DNA of 64,000 nt, from the NCBI RefSeq assembly GCF_900129315.1, contig NZ_FQUS01000004.1, positions 206,950 to 270,949 of the forward strand, given 5' to 3'. The position numbers and the translations under genes are program-made. Position 1 is the stretch's first letter, and the number at the start of each line of letters is the position of its first letter. This DNA comes from Fodinibius roseus (GTDB lineage: Bacteria > Bacteroidota > Rhodothermia > Balneolales > Balneolaceae). Of this stretch, positions 55,138 to 63,910 are shown piece after piece. The notes under the pieces are model-generated. The model had not been told where the DNA came from and ran no database searches. It saw only the letters and a program-made list of their open reading frames with translations.

Positions 55138-55559
55138 GCGTTCCTGATAATATTATGTCATTCGGTTAAAGAAAAAACTTTCCCTTATCCTCGCTTCCCC
55201 TTCGTATACCCTGATAATTCGGGGTCGGTTGTATCAGACGGGAAAACAAATAGTGACGTATGGCCTATCGCAGGAAAACAACCTTTTTCCGGCAAAACTC
55301 ATTCCCTTGCAGTACCTGCCGGCATACGCTTTACCGGCCTTATTCGGTCAATGCCTCCCTGTGATGGGTAGTTCGTCTTCTCTCGGTAACAGGAACAAAA
55401 ATGGGAATCCATCTCCAATCATTCCTGCTCAACCTGCATTTCAGAAATTTTCCTCAAAACTGACAGTCCCTTTATACGGACGCATAATCCCGATGTTTCA
55501 GCTATTTATACGATTGGAAAAGAAAATTCTGACCCTTGCCCATTTTCTTTTCCCTCTTG
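55138..55559. other. Gene-free interval upstream of the TonB-receptor gene
   Basis: A 141-codon plus-strand frame (55229-55654) overlaps the epimerase gene antisense and has an unusual composition, so I do not count it as a gene. CTGCCGGCATACGCTTTACCGG near 55320 holds a short inverted pair. The receptor promoter should be near 55140-55200. Confidence 0.45.
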
Positions 55560-56588
55560 CTAACTGCTTACGGAGACTCCCAGTCCGGGTTTTTCACTCA
55601 GAACGGCTCTCATTTCGTGATCCAGGTTCATTCCCTTATATGGATCATCCTTAATCAAAAGGTGACCATCCAAATCCACGTAGTCCGACCAGAGTCCCAG
55701 TAAAGCGCCCGCGGTGTTGGCCAGCGAGCTCTCGATCATGCAGCCTGTCATAACGCTGAGATTGCGTTCTCGGGCCTCCTCAATAACCGCACGCGCTTTC
55801 ACCAGACTCCCGATCTTCATAAGTTTGATGTTAATACCGTGAAAGGCTTCGGCTATCTCGTCGAGGTCTTCTCCTCCTTTAAAACTCTCATCGGCCATCA
55901 GGGGCAGCGGCGACCACTGTTTCAATCTCTTCATCTTATCCATCATGGAAGAAGGCATCGGCTGCTCTACCATTTCAATGTTCTGACGGGCTAAAAAGGA
56001 GATCTGTTCTTTCGCCTCACCAATAGTTTTCCATCCTTCGTTGGCATCCACGCGAATAGGTTTATCCGTAATTTTCCGTATAGCTTCGATGATAGCACGA
56101 TCCCGTTCCGTGCCCAGCTTTACTTTCAGGATCGGATAGGTCGAAGCAGCCCGGATCTTATCCTGCATCACCTCAAGGGTATCAAGTCCGATCGTATAGG
56201 AGGTCGGCGGGGTAGCGTTTGAGGGGGCATTCCACATCCTCCAGAGCGGTTTTGCCTGCTTCTTGCCCCACCAGTCGAGCCAGGCCATCTCCACGGCAGC
56301 CATGGCGGCCTTTACCTGCGGCTGCCGGGCATCAAGCTTTGCCGCCAGTGCTTCTCCGGTCGATACCTCCTCAAAAAAAGCGCCGGGCAAGCTTTCGATA
56401 AAAGCAGTTACGTTTGAGGCGTCTTCGTCGTACCGGGCATTCGGGGCCGCCTCACCCAGGCCTACACAGCCGTCGGCGGAAAGAGAGACAAAAACATTCG
56501 GGACCGTCCTCTTGGTGCCGCGGGCAATGGTAAAGGGCTGTTTGAGCGTTAGTTCTTTTATTTCACAACGAATGTTAAAACGAAACAT
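55560..56588 (-). CDS. Dipeptide epimerase (L-Ala-D/L-Glu type)
   Basis: The 342-residue enolase-superfamily enzyme epimerises dipeptides such as L-Ala-D-Glu in peptidoglycan recycling. The KxK motif ILKVKLGTE, metal sites RVDANEGW, VEQPM and MADESFKGGED, and the second-side Lys in INIKLMKIG are present. Its start overlaps the end of cdsA by 14 bp. Last gene of the accA-containing operon. Confidence 0.87.
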   Translation of the reverse strand: MFRFNIRCEIKELTLKQPFTIARGTKRTVPNVFVSLSADGCVGLGEAAPNARYDEDASNVTAFIESLPGAFFEEVSTGEALAAKLDARQPQVKAAMAAVEMAWLDWWGKKQAKPLWRMWNAPSNATPPTSYTIGLDTLEVMQDKIRAASTYPILKVKLGTERDRAIIEAIRKITDKPIRVDANEGWKTIGEAKEQISFLARQNIEMVEQPMPSSMMDKMKRLKQWSPLPLMADESFKGGEDLDEIAEAFHGINIKLMKIGSLVKARAVIEEARERNLSVMTGCMIESSLANTAGALLGLWSDYVDLDGHLLIKDDPYKGMNLDHEMRAVLSEKPGLGVSVSS

Positions 56589-57396
56589 ATCCCATGATCT
56601 CCAAAGATTTCAAATAGACGTAAAAAGCGGGGGCAGCCAGGATAAGCGCATCAAAACGATCAAAAAAGCCCCCGTGTCCCGGTATAAGCCTTGAAGCATC
56701 TTTTACACCGGCCGCTCTTTTCAGCCGGCTGGCGGTCAGGTCACCAACAGGACCAAATACGCTGATCAGCAAGACGGCGGGCAGCATCAGAGGCAGGGGT
56801 GACGGATAGGCGAACGGTACCAGGTAAAAGGCAATAGCGAGTCCCGCCAGGGCTCCTGCAATGCCGAAGAAAAAGCCCTCCCATGTTTTATTGGGACTTA
56901 TTTTCGGGGCCAAATGATTTTTGCCGAAATTTTTGCCTCCGAAATAGGCGAAGATATCGTTCCCCCAGACCATCAGCAGCAGGCTAAGCGTCAATATAAA
57001 ACCGGTCTCTGTATTCCCCAGCTGCCTGATCAAAAGCAGTGCCAGTAGTCCGAGGGAAGCGTAAAGGCCACAAAACGCGGTGGACACAAGTGATTTGAGC
57101 CCCCGGTCCCCGGGTTTAATAATCTGGGTCCCGATAAACAGCAAAAAGACAGTCAGTCCGACCACCAGGTTGTGGGATAAGAAAGGGGATAATAAAACCC
57201 ACAGTCCAATAATGTAGGGGAACATCGGATCGGCGGGAAAGCCGGCCTTCCCGCTGATTACGGAAACCTCCCGCTGTATGAGCAGGCCGATGAGCACAAT
57301 CAGGGTCGCAAAAAACACCCCGCCCACATACGTAAGGTACAGGAAAAAGGCAGCAGCAGGAACGGCAAAGAGGATACGTTTGGTCAGCTCACTCAC
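56575..57396 (-). CDS. cdsA: Phosphatidate cytidylyltransferase
   Basis: This 273-residue membrane enzyme makes CDP-diacylglycerol from phosphatidic acid and CTP. It has about seven or eight helices, and the C-terminal signature LKRAAGVKDASRLIPGHGG then FFDRFDALI matches CDS enzymes. Five bases separate it from the DUF2007 gene. It is part of the long minus-strand operon that begins at accA. Confidence 0.93.
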   Translation of the reverse strand: MSELTKRILFAVPAAAFFLYLTYVGGVFFATLIVLIGLLIQREVSVISGKAGFPADPMFPYIIGLWVLLSPFLSHNLVVGLTVFLLFIGTQIIKPGDRGLKSLVSTAFCGLYASLGLLALLLIRQLGNTETGFILTLSLLLMVWGNDIFAYFGGKNFGKNHLAPKISPNKTWEGFFFGIAGALAGLAIAFYLVPFAYPSPLPLMLPAVLLISVFGPVGDLTASRLKRAAGVKDASRLIPGHGGFFDRFDALILAAPAFYVYLKSLEIMGYVSF

Positions 57397-57401
57397 AAAA
57401 A

Positions 57402-57671
57402 CTACTCCTCTTCCCGGTTCGAATCCTCAGGCAGCTCCAACTCCTCAAGGGCTTCCCGGGCCTGCTGTTCAAAATCTTTGGGAACGTACAGGTATACCAG
57501 GGCGGTCTCACCCACATTCAGGCTAAAAGCGGAATCCCGTTTGGAGAGGATCTGTGATGGAATCTCCATGCTTGACAAGTAATTTTTGGCAGATTCCACC
57601 TCGTATTCTGTCCCCCGTTCGAATACACACACCCAATCTTCTATTTCATTCGGCTTCGGTCCATCAAACAT
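57402..57671 (-). CDS. DUF2007 domain protein
   Basis: From the ATG at 57671 the product has 89 residues; the open frame reaches 57725. The domain reads WVCVFERGTEYEVESAKNYL and then VGETALVYLYVPKDFEQQ, typical of the DUF2007 putative signal-transducing domain. The start overlaps the CPBP gene by 8 bp. A broken copy of its C-terminal half is found at 63545-63664. Confidence 0.8.
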   Translation of the reverse strand: MFDGPKPNEIEDWVCVFERGTEYEVESAKNYLSSMEIPSQILSKRDSAFSLNVGETALVYLYVPKDFEQQAREALEELELPEDSNREEE

Positions 57672-58629
57672 AATGTGCCTCCTTGTGCCTGTTTTTTTTA
57701 TACTGATTATACATCCAATATACAATATATGACGTAATTACCAGACTGATACTTACGGCCCAGATGGGAGGCATCGATTCCGGGGTCATCTCGGCAAAAG
57801 CCGATTCCGGGTAATAGGTTCCGTACAGCACGCTGCCCCCGTTATTCGCAAAATGTCCGGCCATAGCGGGTAATACACTTTTAGAAACCCAGGTGATATA
57901 GGCAAGGAGTATCCCGATAGCGGCCAGTGGAAAAAGGTTGCTCAACTGCATATGATAAAGTCCGAAGAGGAGCCCCGAAATAATAATAGCCGGCCAGATA
58001 CCCCAGCTTTTTTCAAAGGCCCGCAGAACGTAGCTGCGATATAACACCTCCTCGCATATCGCCGGGACGACAGCCACGTGAAAAAGCGTAAGCCACATCA
58101 TATGATCGCTTTGCAGGAAATTTTCAATCATTTCCATCTGCGAAGTTTGGATATTGGCAAAAGCATCCGGAAGGGGAATGAGGGTATTGAGCCACGAGAG
58201 AAACCAGATGACTGGCTGACCCACAACCACCAGTACCGCCGCCAGCAACATGTAACGCAGGGTATCGCCCCGGAAGTTAAACCGCATAAAGGCCTTGTGG
58301 GCAGACCGCGAAGTATGGAGGCGGGCATAAAACCAGGTCGCCAGCCCAAGGAAGAGAATTTGCCCCGTTGAATTACCAATAAAGACCAGGTCCAGGTTAT
58401 CTGTCATCATCTTCATTGCCTCCGACGGGTCTGAGCTTAGTCCCCCTTCCATCCCGATCAGGGCAAGCGCAATGACCGAAGCCGTAACCTGGAAAAGCAT
58501 AAAAGCCGCTATGATCCACATCAACGCCAACGCCCAGTGGGAAAAACCGTTACGTTCAGCCCAGGAAGTATAAAGTCTGCCAGGGTCAGATGCTGTAAAC
58601 TGCTGCTTGTTTTCTGCTTCCTCGTTCAT
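57664..58629 (-). CDS. CPBP family intramembrane metalloprotease
   Basis: From the ATG at 58629 (MNEEAENKQQF) the protein has 321 residues; a start at 58668 would overlap the DUF4199 gene by 20 bp. About eight helices and the Abi/CPBP motifs EEVLYRSYVL, FGLYHMQLSN and GHFANNG are visible, with the catalytic Glu pair and His residues. Such enzymes cleave membrane peptides or take part in prenyl-protein processing; the bacterial substrate is unknown. In the accA-cdsA operon. Confidence 0.85.
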   Translation of the reverse strand: MNEEAENKQQFTASDPGRLYTSWAERNGFSHWALALMWIIAAFMLFQVTASVIALALIGMEGGLSSDPSEAMKMMTDNLDLVFIGNSTGQILFLGLATWFYARLHTSRSAHKAFMRFNFRGDTLRYMLLAAVLVVVGQPVIWFLSWLNTLIPLPDAFANIQTSQMEMIENFLQSDHMMWLTLFHVAVVPAICEEVLYRSYVLRAFEKSWGIWPAIIISGLLFGLYHMQLSNLFPLAAIGILLAYITWVSKSVLPAMAGHFANNGGSVLYGTYYPESAFAEMTPESMPPIWAVSISLVITSYIVYWMYNQYKKNRHKEAHYV

Positions 58630-58648
58630 CAAAAAAATATTATAAATA

Positions 58649-59245
58649 TTATCCTTCCTGCTGGCCAAATATTTTCGCTCCGATCATACCGGTAATAAGA
58701 TTTAGGATTCCGTTAATCGGCACCCCCCACAGCAGCTGCATGCCCATACTGTTGTTGCTGCGAATTCCTTCAACCGTGACATCAATCATTTGTTGCTTTT
58801 GGGCGTCCGGCATATCCATAGCCTCCATATTGGCGATTGTGCTGTCGATTATTTTCTGGGTCATATCCGGATCCACAAACTGCCACACCTGGCTCAGCGC
58901 CACGCTCACAATAGTGATACAGACCCCTGTTAAAAATCCGATAAGCGCCCCCTTTCCCAACTTGATGGGGATATTATCATATTCGCGCGCGTAATGCCAG
59001 GTTGCCAGCATACCGCCAAAAGCCCCGGCCAGGCAGGCGAAAACGCCGATAAATTGAGAGGGTGAAAAGAAGGAACCCGTAGGTTCTGAGTTGATGGTCG
59101 CGTAACTGGTGATTAAGGACAGAACAAAAACTATGATCCCGAATATCAGTCCCGCAGTCGTCACCGCCATCCAGTATGATGGAGCTGGTTGATAACTTGC
59201 ATCCCGCTGTGAATTGTCAGATTCCCCTTGTTGTGAGTTTTCCAT
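58649..59245 (-). CDS. DUF4199 membrane protein
   Basis: The 198-residue protein has four hydrophobic helices and the DUF4199 pattern, with a polar N-terminal tail and KLGKGALIGFLTGV in the middle. The family is common in Bacteroidota and has no assigned job. It overlaps the next gene upstream (DUF2085) by 29 bp, showing translational coupling. The helix near 170-195 ends in GQQEG. Confidence 0.75.
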   Translation of the reverse strand: MENSQQGESDNSQRDASYQPAPSYWMAVTTAGLIFGIIVFVLSLITSYATINSEPTGSFFSPSQFIGVFACLAGAFGGMLATWHYAREYDNIPIKLGKGALIGFLTGVCITIVSVALSQVWQFVDPDMTQKIIDSTIANMEAMDMPDAQKQQMIDVTVEGIRSNNSMGMQLLWGVPINGILNLITGMIGAKIFGQQEG

Positions 59246-59723
59246 AATATTTCCCCGTTGATTCTTTTTTCCTGTTAAAAAATACTCCCGAGAAGAGTAC
59301 TGCAGCGGCTATTCCCAACAGGCCGCCCAGTATCAGTCGCGAAGTCAGCGTATTTTCCCAAAAAGAGCCGTAATTTCCAACTATATCTATCAAATTCATC
59401 ACTGCCATTGCAATAAGAAGCTTTTTCAACAACCGGGAGCGATGGGAGTTTATCTTCCAAAATCCTGCAAAAGGAAGGAGCAGCCATCCGAAAGCCAATC
59501 CACCGTATATTCCAAGGCACCGGCTGCACACCGCCATAGGCTGACCCCCTATCCAAAACGATCGGTCGGCTATCTGGTGGCACAGGTTGGCAAGCGCCTG
59601 GTGCTGCCATTGCAGCAGCCAAAACTGTTGCTGGCCAAAAAGTCCCCCGCCCAGGGCCATAATCACCATCCCCACAACCAAGACCAGTACCAGCAGATAT
59701 AAGGTAAGATGACGAGTCTGCAT
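59217..59723 (-). CDS. DUF2085 membrane protein
   Basis: The 168-residue protein has about four membrane helices. The signature of DUF2085 is split in two: LCHQIADRSFWI and AVCSRCLGIYGGL, with conserved Cys and His residues that could bind a metal. The role is unknown. Six bases separate it from the thioesterase gene and its end overlaps the DUF4199 gene by 29 bp. Confidence 0.8.
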   Translation of the reverse strand: MQTRHLTLYLLVLVLVVGMVIMALGGGLFGQQQFWLLQWQHQALANLCHQIADRSFWIGGQPMAVCSRCLGIYGGLAFGWLLLPFAGFWKINSHRSRLLKKLLIAMAVMNLIDIVGNYGSFWENTLTSRLILGGLLGIAAAVLFSGVFFNRKKESTGKYYGKLTTRGI

Positions 59724-59729
59724 AGCAAA

Positions 59730-60164
59730 TCAGGATTCAACAGCAGAAGACAAGTTGTCTATAAAATCAGCCGGAGCCCGACACGGCTTGCGGGTTTCCT
59801 CTTTCATAAAGCAGAGTACCACCTTCCCCAGGATATGCGGGGCCTCCCGCCGGTCCGTAAAAACACGGTAGTACGTTTCCAGCTTTACCGATGGGATATC
59901 GTAGAGAAGCACTTCAATTTTCATCAGTTCATCATAAAAGACCGGGGCTTTGTAATCAACTTCGGTATGCACCACCGGCAGCATCACGCCGTTATCCTCA
60001 AGTCGCGCATAAGAAAATCCCAGTGATCGGATCATTTCGGTACGCGACTCTTCAAAATATTCCAGGTACCGGCCATAATAAACGTAACCCATCTTATCTG
60101 TCTCTCCATAACGACTTCGCAGTTGATGGGGGTACGTATAAACAGGTTCTTTTTCAGGAAACAC
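59730..60164 (-). CDS. YbgC/4-hydroxybenzoyl-CoA thioesterase-like hotdog protein
   Basis: The 144-residue hotdog-fold protein hydrolyses acyl-CoA thioesters. YGETDKMGYVYYGRYLEYFE is the typical start with the catalytic Asp-type residue, and the rest follows the YbgC pattern. It lies six bases from accA and six from DUF2085 in the operon, consistent with a link to acyl-CoA metabolism. Its natural substrate is not determined by the sequence. Confidence 0.85.
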   Translation of the reverse strand: MFPEKEPVYTYPHQLRSRYGETDKMGYVYYGRYLEYFEESRTEMIRSLGFSYARLEDNGVMLPVVHTEVDYKAPVFYDELMKIEVLLYDIPSVKLETYYRVFTDRREAPHILGKVVLCFMKEETRKPCRAPADFIDNLSSAVES

Positions 60165-60170
60165 GATCCG

Positions 60171-61142
60171 TTACCCCGATTCTACTTTGGAGGCTGTTTT
60201 CCACTGTCCCATCCGGGAATACTTTTCAATACGAGCCTCTACAAGTTCGCTGCTGTTCATATCCCCCAGCCGATCCAGCGACTCCAGAAGCTGCTGTTTC
60301 ACGACTGTCGCCGAAGCCTCCGGGTCGCGATGCGCCCCGCCCAGGGGTTCTTCGATAATACCTTCAATAATGTCAAGATCCTTCAGATCTTCAGCAGTCA
60401 GTTTGAGCACCGATGCCGCCTGTTCTTTGTAATCCCACGTTTTCCATAAGATCGAGGAACAGGATTCCGGCGATATGACTGAATACCAGGTATTCTCCAT
60501 CATATAGACCTCATTACCCATCCCGATGCCGATAGCACCGCCGCTGGCCCCCTCTCCGATAACCACCGTGATGATCGGTACGTTAAGCGTTGCCATCATT
60601 TTAAGGTTTTTTGCAATGGCTTCAGCTTGTCCCCGCTCCTCCGCCTCTAACCCTGGATAAGCGCCCGGCGTATCAAGCAATGTAATCACCGGGATATCAA
60701 ATTTCTCTGCCAGTTTCATCAGCCGGTAGGCTTTTCGATAGCCTTCCGGGTTCGCCATTCCGAATCGCCGGTATTGACGGCTTTCCGTATCTCTTCCCTT
60801 TTGATGGCCCATAATGACGACCGATCTTCCGTCGATCGTAGCAAACCCGCCCACAATAGCCTTGTCATCGCTTTGATAACGGTCACCATGGATTTCCACA
60901 AAATTCTCTGTGATTTTTTTAATATAATCCAAAGTGTACGGTCGGTCAGGATGACGGGCCAGCTGCACGCGCTGCCAGCGGGTAAGGTTTTGGAAAATTG
61001 ATTTTCTCAGTTCATCCACCCGCTCTTCAAGACGCTTTATTTCGGGCGTCAACACATCTTCATCCGTTATCGAGAGATTGCGGAGTTCATTAATTTTTTT
61101 CTCCAAATCAGCAATCGGTTGTTCAAAATCTAAATACTGCAT
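60171..61142 (-). CDS. accA: Acetyl-CoA carboxylase carboxyltransferase subunit alpha
   Basis: The 323-residue subunit transfers carboxyl from biotin to acetyl-CoA to make malonyl-CoA, the first step of fatty acid synthesis. It shows the coiled N-terminal [10 protein letters not shown], then [32 protein letters not shown] and [14 protein letters not shown]. It opens the long minus-strand operon. AccD is not in the window. Confidence 0.95.
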   Translation of the reverse strand: MQYLDFEQPIADLEKKINELRNLSITDEDVLTPEIKRLEERVDELRKSIFQNLTRWQRVQLARHPDRPYTLDYIKKITENFVEIHGDRYQSDDKAIVGGFATIDGRSVVIMGHQKGRDTESRQYRRFGMANPEGYRKAYRLMKLAEKFDIPVITLLDTPGAYPGLEAEERGQAEAIAKNLKMMATLNVPIITVVIGEGASGGAIGIGMGNEVYMMENTWYSVISPESCSSILWKTWDYKEQAASVLKLTAEDLKDLDIIEGIIEEPLGGAHRDPEASATVVKQQLLESLDRLGDMNSSELVEARIEKYSRMGQWKTASKVESG

Positions 61143-61433
61143 AATAATAATCTGAAACTGGTTTCAGGCATTGAGAACCAAATATACAAACTACTGGGAA
61201 GAGTTTAAGGACTTTATTTTGTTATCGGTTATCGGAGAGTGCTGATTTTTAAACGCCGGATCAAGGATTAAGTTTAAATATTGTTTGTTTTCGGTTATTG
61301 AGCTTATCTTCGCAAGATAAAGACGTCCGCCGTACAGTATAAATAAGTTTCGCAGGCCCTCCCCGGGAAGATAATAATACTCCGTTCTTGCTCTGTCGGG
61401 CAGGACTCTCGACCCCTGCAGTCTGCCTCAAAA
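61143..61433. other. Spacer with a perfect 17-bp palindrome
   Basis: TTATCTT-CGC-AAGATAA at 61304-61320 is a perfect hairpin or operator-like palindrome. No gene is seen. A T-arm-like GCAGG...CCTGC motif near 61400 (minus strand) is not part of a recognisable tRNA. Confidence 0.4.
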
Positions 61434-62159
61434 TCACAGCATCCCCATAATACTTTGAATTTTGAGCGTCCATACCCTCCAGATAGCCTCCCATACAATG
61501 GACTTTGACATCTTGGATATGCCTTCTTGTCTTTCGCGAAAGATGATCGCTACCTCACTGAGTGTAAAGCCGGCTCTCCATGCCCTGAAATGCAGCTCAA
61601 TCTGAAAGGCATAGCCGTTGGACCGTATGTTCTCAACAGAAATCGTCTCCAGCACTTTCCGGTGGATGCATTTAAATCCCGCTGTAGTGTCGAATATGGG
61701 CAGACCCGTAATAAATCTCGCATAGAGATTTGCGCTATATGATAGTATAAGACGACTCAGCGGCCAGTTGACAATGCTTATCCCATCCGCATAACGTGAA
61801 CCAATAGCTACATCCGTATGCCCCTTTTCCACCTCTTTAATCAGTCGTGGCAAATCTTCCGGATTATGAGAAAAATCAGCATCCATCTCACAAATATAGG
61901 TATAGCCATTCTCCAGTGCATACCTAAACCCCCGAACGTAGGCCGTACCCAACCCCAGTTTACCCGAACGCTCAATTAAAAAGAGCGCATCGGCATATTG
62001 TTCCTGCTTCTTTTTGACAATATCAGCGGTCCCGTCCGGCGAGCCGTCGTCAATAATTAACAAATGCATTTCACCCAGACTCATCACCTTTTCGATAAGC
62101 CTCCCGATGTTATGAGATTCGTTATATGTGGGAACTATAACTAATGTAGAATGAGCCAT
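61434..62159 (-). CDS. Polyprenol-phosphate mannose synthase-like glycosyltransferase (GT2)
   Basis: The 241-residue GT2 enzyme transfers a sugar from GDP-mannose to a polyprenol phosphate. It has VIVPTYNESHNI, IIDDGSPDGTA, and the DxD-like motif CEMDADFSHNP, then GSRYADG. There is no C-terminal membrane domain, as in soluble Dpm1-like enzymes. It is transcribed divergently from tgt. Confidence 0.85.
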   Translation of the reverse strand: MAHSTLVIVPTYNESHNIGRLIEKVMSLGEMHLLIIDDGSPDGTADIVKKKQEQYADALFLIERSGKLGLGTAYVRGFRYALENGYTYICEMDADFSHNPEDLPRLIKEVEKGHTDVAIGSRYADGISIVNWPLSRLILSYSANLYARFITGLPIFDTTAGFKCIHRKVLETISVENIRSNGYAFQIELHFRAWRAGFTLSEVAIIFRERQEGISKMSKSIVWEAIWRVWTLKIQSIMGML

Positions 62160-62306
62160 AAAGCGATATTAGCGAACGAATTACGTAAATTTAGCTCAAA
62201 ATTATCTTAAGAATAACAAAAAAAGCGCATTAATGTTACAGCGGGAAATTCATTACCTTAAGCCATTGTGATCAACTAATAAGAAAACCATATAATTATT
62301 GATACC

Positions 62307-63434
62307 TTGTTTGACTTACACAAGACCGCATTGTCAACAAAAGCCCGCATGGGCACCCTTTCTACCGATCACGGCACCATATCTACCCCTATTTTCATGC
62401 CTGTAGGCACCCTCGGTACCGTCAAAGCCGTCAAACAGGATGAGCTTATCGATAAAGTGAAGGCACAAATTATCCTTGGAAATACTTATCACCTGTATTT
62501 ACGACCAGGCTGCGATATTATAGAAAATGCCGGTGGTCTCCATTCATTTATCAACTGGGACCATCCTATCCTTACCGATTCCGGTGGCTACCAAATTTTT
62601 TCCCTTTCTGACAACCGGGAACTTAAAGAAGAGGGCGCCCATTTCAAAAGCCATTTGGATGGATCGAAACATCTTTTTACCCCCGAAAATGTAGTTGATA
62701 TCCAACGAACCCTCGGATCCGATATTATTATGGTTCTGGATGAATGTCCCCCTTATCCCAGCAGTCGCGACTATGCCAAAGAATCGATGGAACTTACACA
62801 CCGCTGGGAAAAACGGGGACGACAGGCGTTTCTGAATACGAGTTCAAAATACGAGCACGGACAATTTCAGTTTGGTATAGTTCAGGGCGGCACCTATCCC
62901 GATTTAAGGAAAGAGTCCTCGAAGTATGTAACCGATCTGGATTTTGAGGGGATTGCTATTGGCGGGCTCAGCGTAGGAGAACCCACAGAGCTGATGTATG
63001 AGATGACCGATCTGAATACCGATTATCTGCCGGAAAACAAGCCGCGTTATCTTATGGGCGTCGGCAAACCGGCGAATCTTTTACATTGTATCGCCCGCGG
63101 CATCGACATGTTTGATTGCGTGCTGCCCACCCGCAATGCACGAAACGGACAAATTTTCACCCGGAATGGCTACATTAATATTCGAAACGCCAAGTGGAAG
63201 AATCATAACCGGCCGTTGGATCCCGATTTTCCCACGGATCTGTGCTCACAATACAAAATGTCATACATTCACCACCTGTTTCGCAATAGCGAGCTATTGG
63301 GACTTGAGCTGGCTTCCCTGCATAATCTTACCTTTTATCTCTGGCTAATGGAAAAAGTCAAAGAGCGAATAGCCAATGACAGCTTCCATAATTGGTACCA
63401 AGAGAAGGCAAAGGTATTGGATACTAAGATATAG
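62307..63434 (+). CDS. tgt: tRNA-guanine transglycosylase (queuine tRNA-ribosyltransferase)
   Basis: The 375-residue enzyme exchanges guanine-34 of tRNA for a queuosine precursor. The start is TTG at 62307, as no ATG lies near. Catalytic and binding regions are present: LTDSGGYQIFSLS, GIVQGGTYPDLR, GGLSVGEP and FDCVLPTRNARNGQIFT. The zinc site, normally CxCxxC before the last His, is reduced to one Cys (PTDLCSQYK near 63230-63255); from memory this loss also occurs in other Bacteroidota-type Tgt. It is a single gene. Confidence 0.93.
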   Translation: MFDLHKTALSTKARMGTLSTDHGTISTPIFMPVGTLGTVKAVKQDELIDKVKAQIILGNTYHLYLRPGCDIIENAGGLHSFINWDHPILTDSGGYQIFSLSDNRELKEEGAHFKSHLDGSKHLFTPENVVDIQRTLGSDIIMVLDECPPYPSSRDYAKESMELTHRWEKRGRQAFLNTSSKYEHGQFQFGIVQGGTYPDLRKESSKYVTDLDFEGIAIGGLSVGEPTELMYEMTDLNTDYLPENKPRYLMGVGKPANLLHCIARGIDMFDCVLPTRNARNGQIFTRNGYINIRNAKWKNHNRPLDPDFPTDLCSQYKMSYIHHLFRNSELLGLELASLHNLTFYLWLMEKVKERIANDSFHNWYQEKAKVLDTKI

Positions 63435-63544
63435 GCCATTTTCCCAGTGAATATGCTTCTTCAGCGGACATAGGCACTTATTTTCTTGTATTTTGGATTA
63501 TATGGCTGGTTTAAACGCCGCTAAGCCCGGGCAGGAAAAAGTTC

Positions 63545-63664
63545 TTATGCTACAGTGTCCCGTGAATCCCGGGTTAGCTCCAGCTCTTCAAGGGCTTTCC
63601 GGGCCTGACGCCTGAAACCTTTGGGAATATACGGATATACCAGGGCGGTTTCGCCCACATTCGA
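63545..63664 (-). pseudogene. C-terminal fragment of a DUF2007 gene
   Basis: The frame ends NVGETALVYPYIPKGFRRQA then RKALEELELTRDSRDTVA. It matches the second half of the intact gene at 57402-57671 (NVGETALVYLYVPKDFEQQA...ALEELEL). The first half is missing and the frame upstream is unrelated, so it is a truncated duplicate. Confidence 0.75.
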
Positions 63665-63866
63665 TTTAAGATGAAACTGAATGTGCTGTTTAATAAGGAA
63701 ACAGACACCTTTTTGGGAGACTATCGCTCCGGACACACTTTTTGATCAATTATTCGGATATGAAATGATAAAGACCGGTTAATCTTTTTGGAAGAGATGC
63801 AATCATCTAATTCTTGCAAATTTGATTTGGAAAGAAAAAAGGAAAAGCTCTACAGAATAAAATAGC
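63665..63866. other. Spacer before the rRNA terminator
   Basis: AT-rich sequence with no recognised gene. It separates the DUF2007 fragment from the rRNA-operon end. Confidence 0.5.
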
Positions 63867-63900
63867 AAAGCCCTTCATGCTATAAAGCATAAAGGGCTTT
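63867..63900 (-). terminator. Rho-independent terminator after 5S rRNA
   Basis: AAAGCCCTT and AAGGGCTTT pair with an inner ATGCT/AGCAT stem to form a long perfect hairpin, directly downstream of the 5S gene on the minus strand. T-rich sequence follows on that strand. Confidence 0.85.
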
Positions 63901-63910
63901 GATCTAAAAA

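Noticed and set aside
55229..55654. 141-codon plus-strand open frame
   Set aside because: It overlaps the epimerase gene antisense and has no recognisable domain or start signal.
61390..61430. tRNA T-arm-like motif
   Set aside because: The loop is too long and no acceptor, D or anticodon stems could be paired around it.
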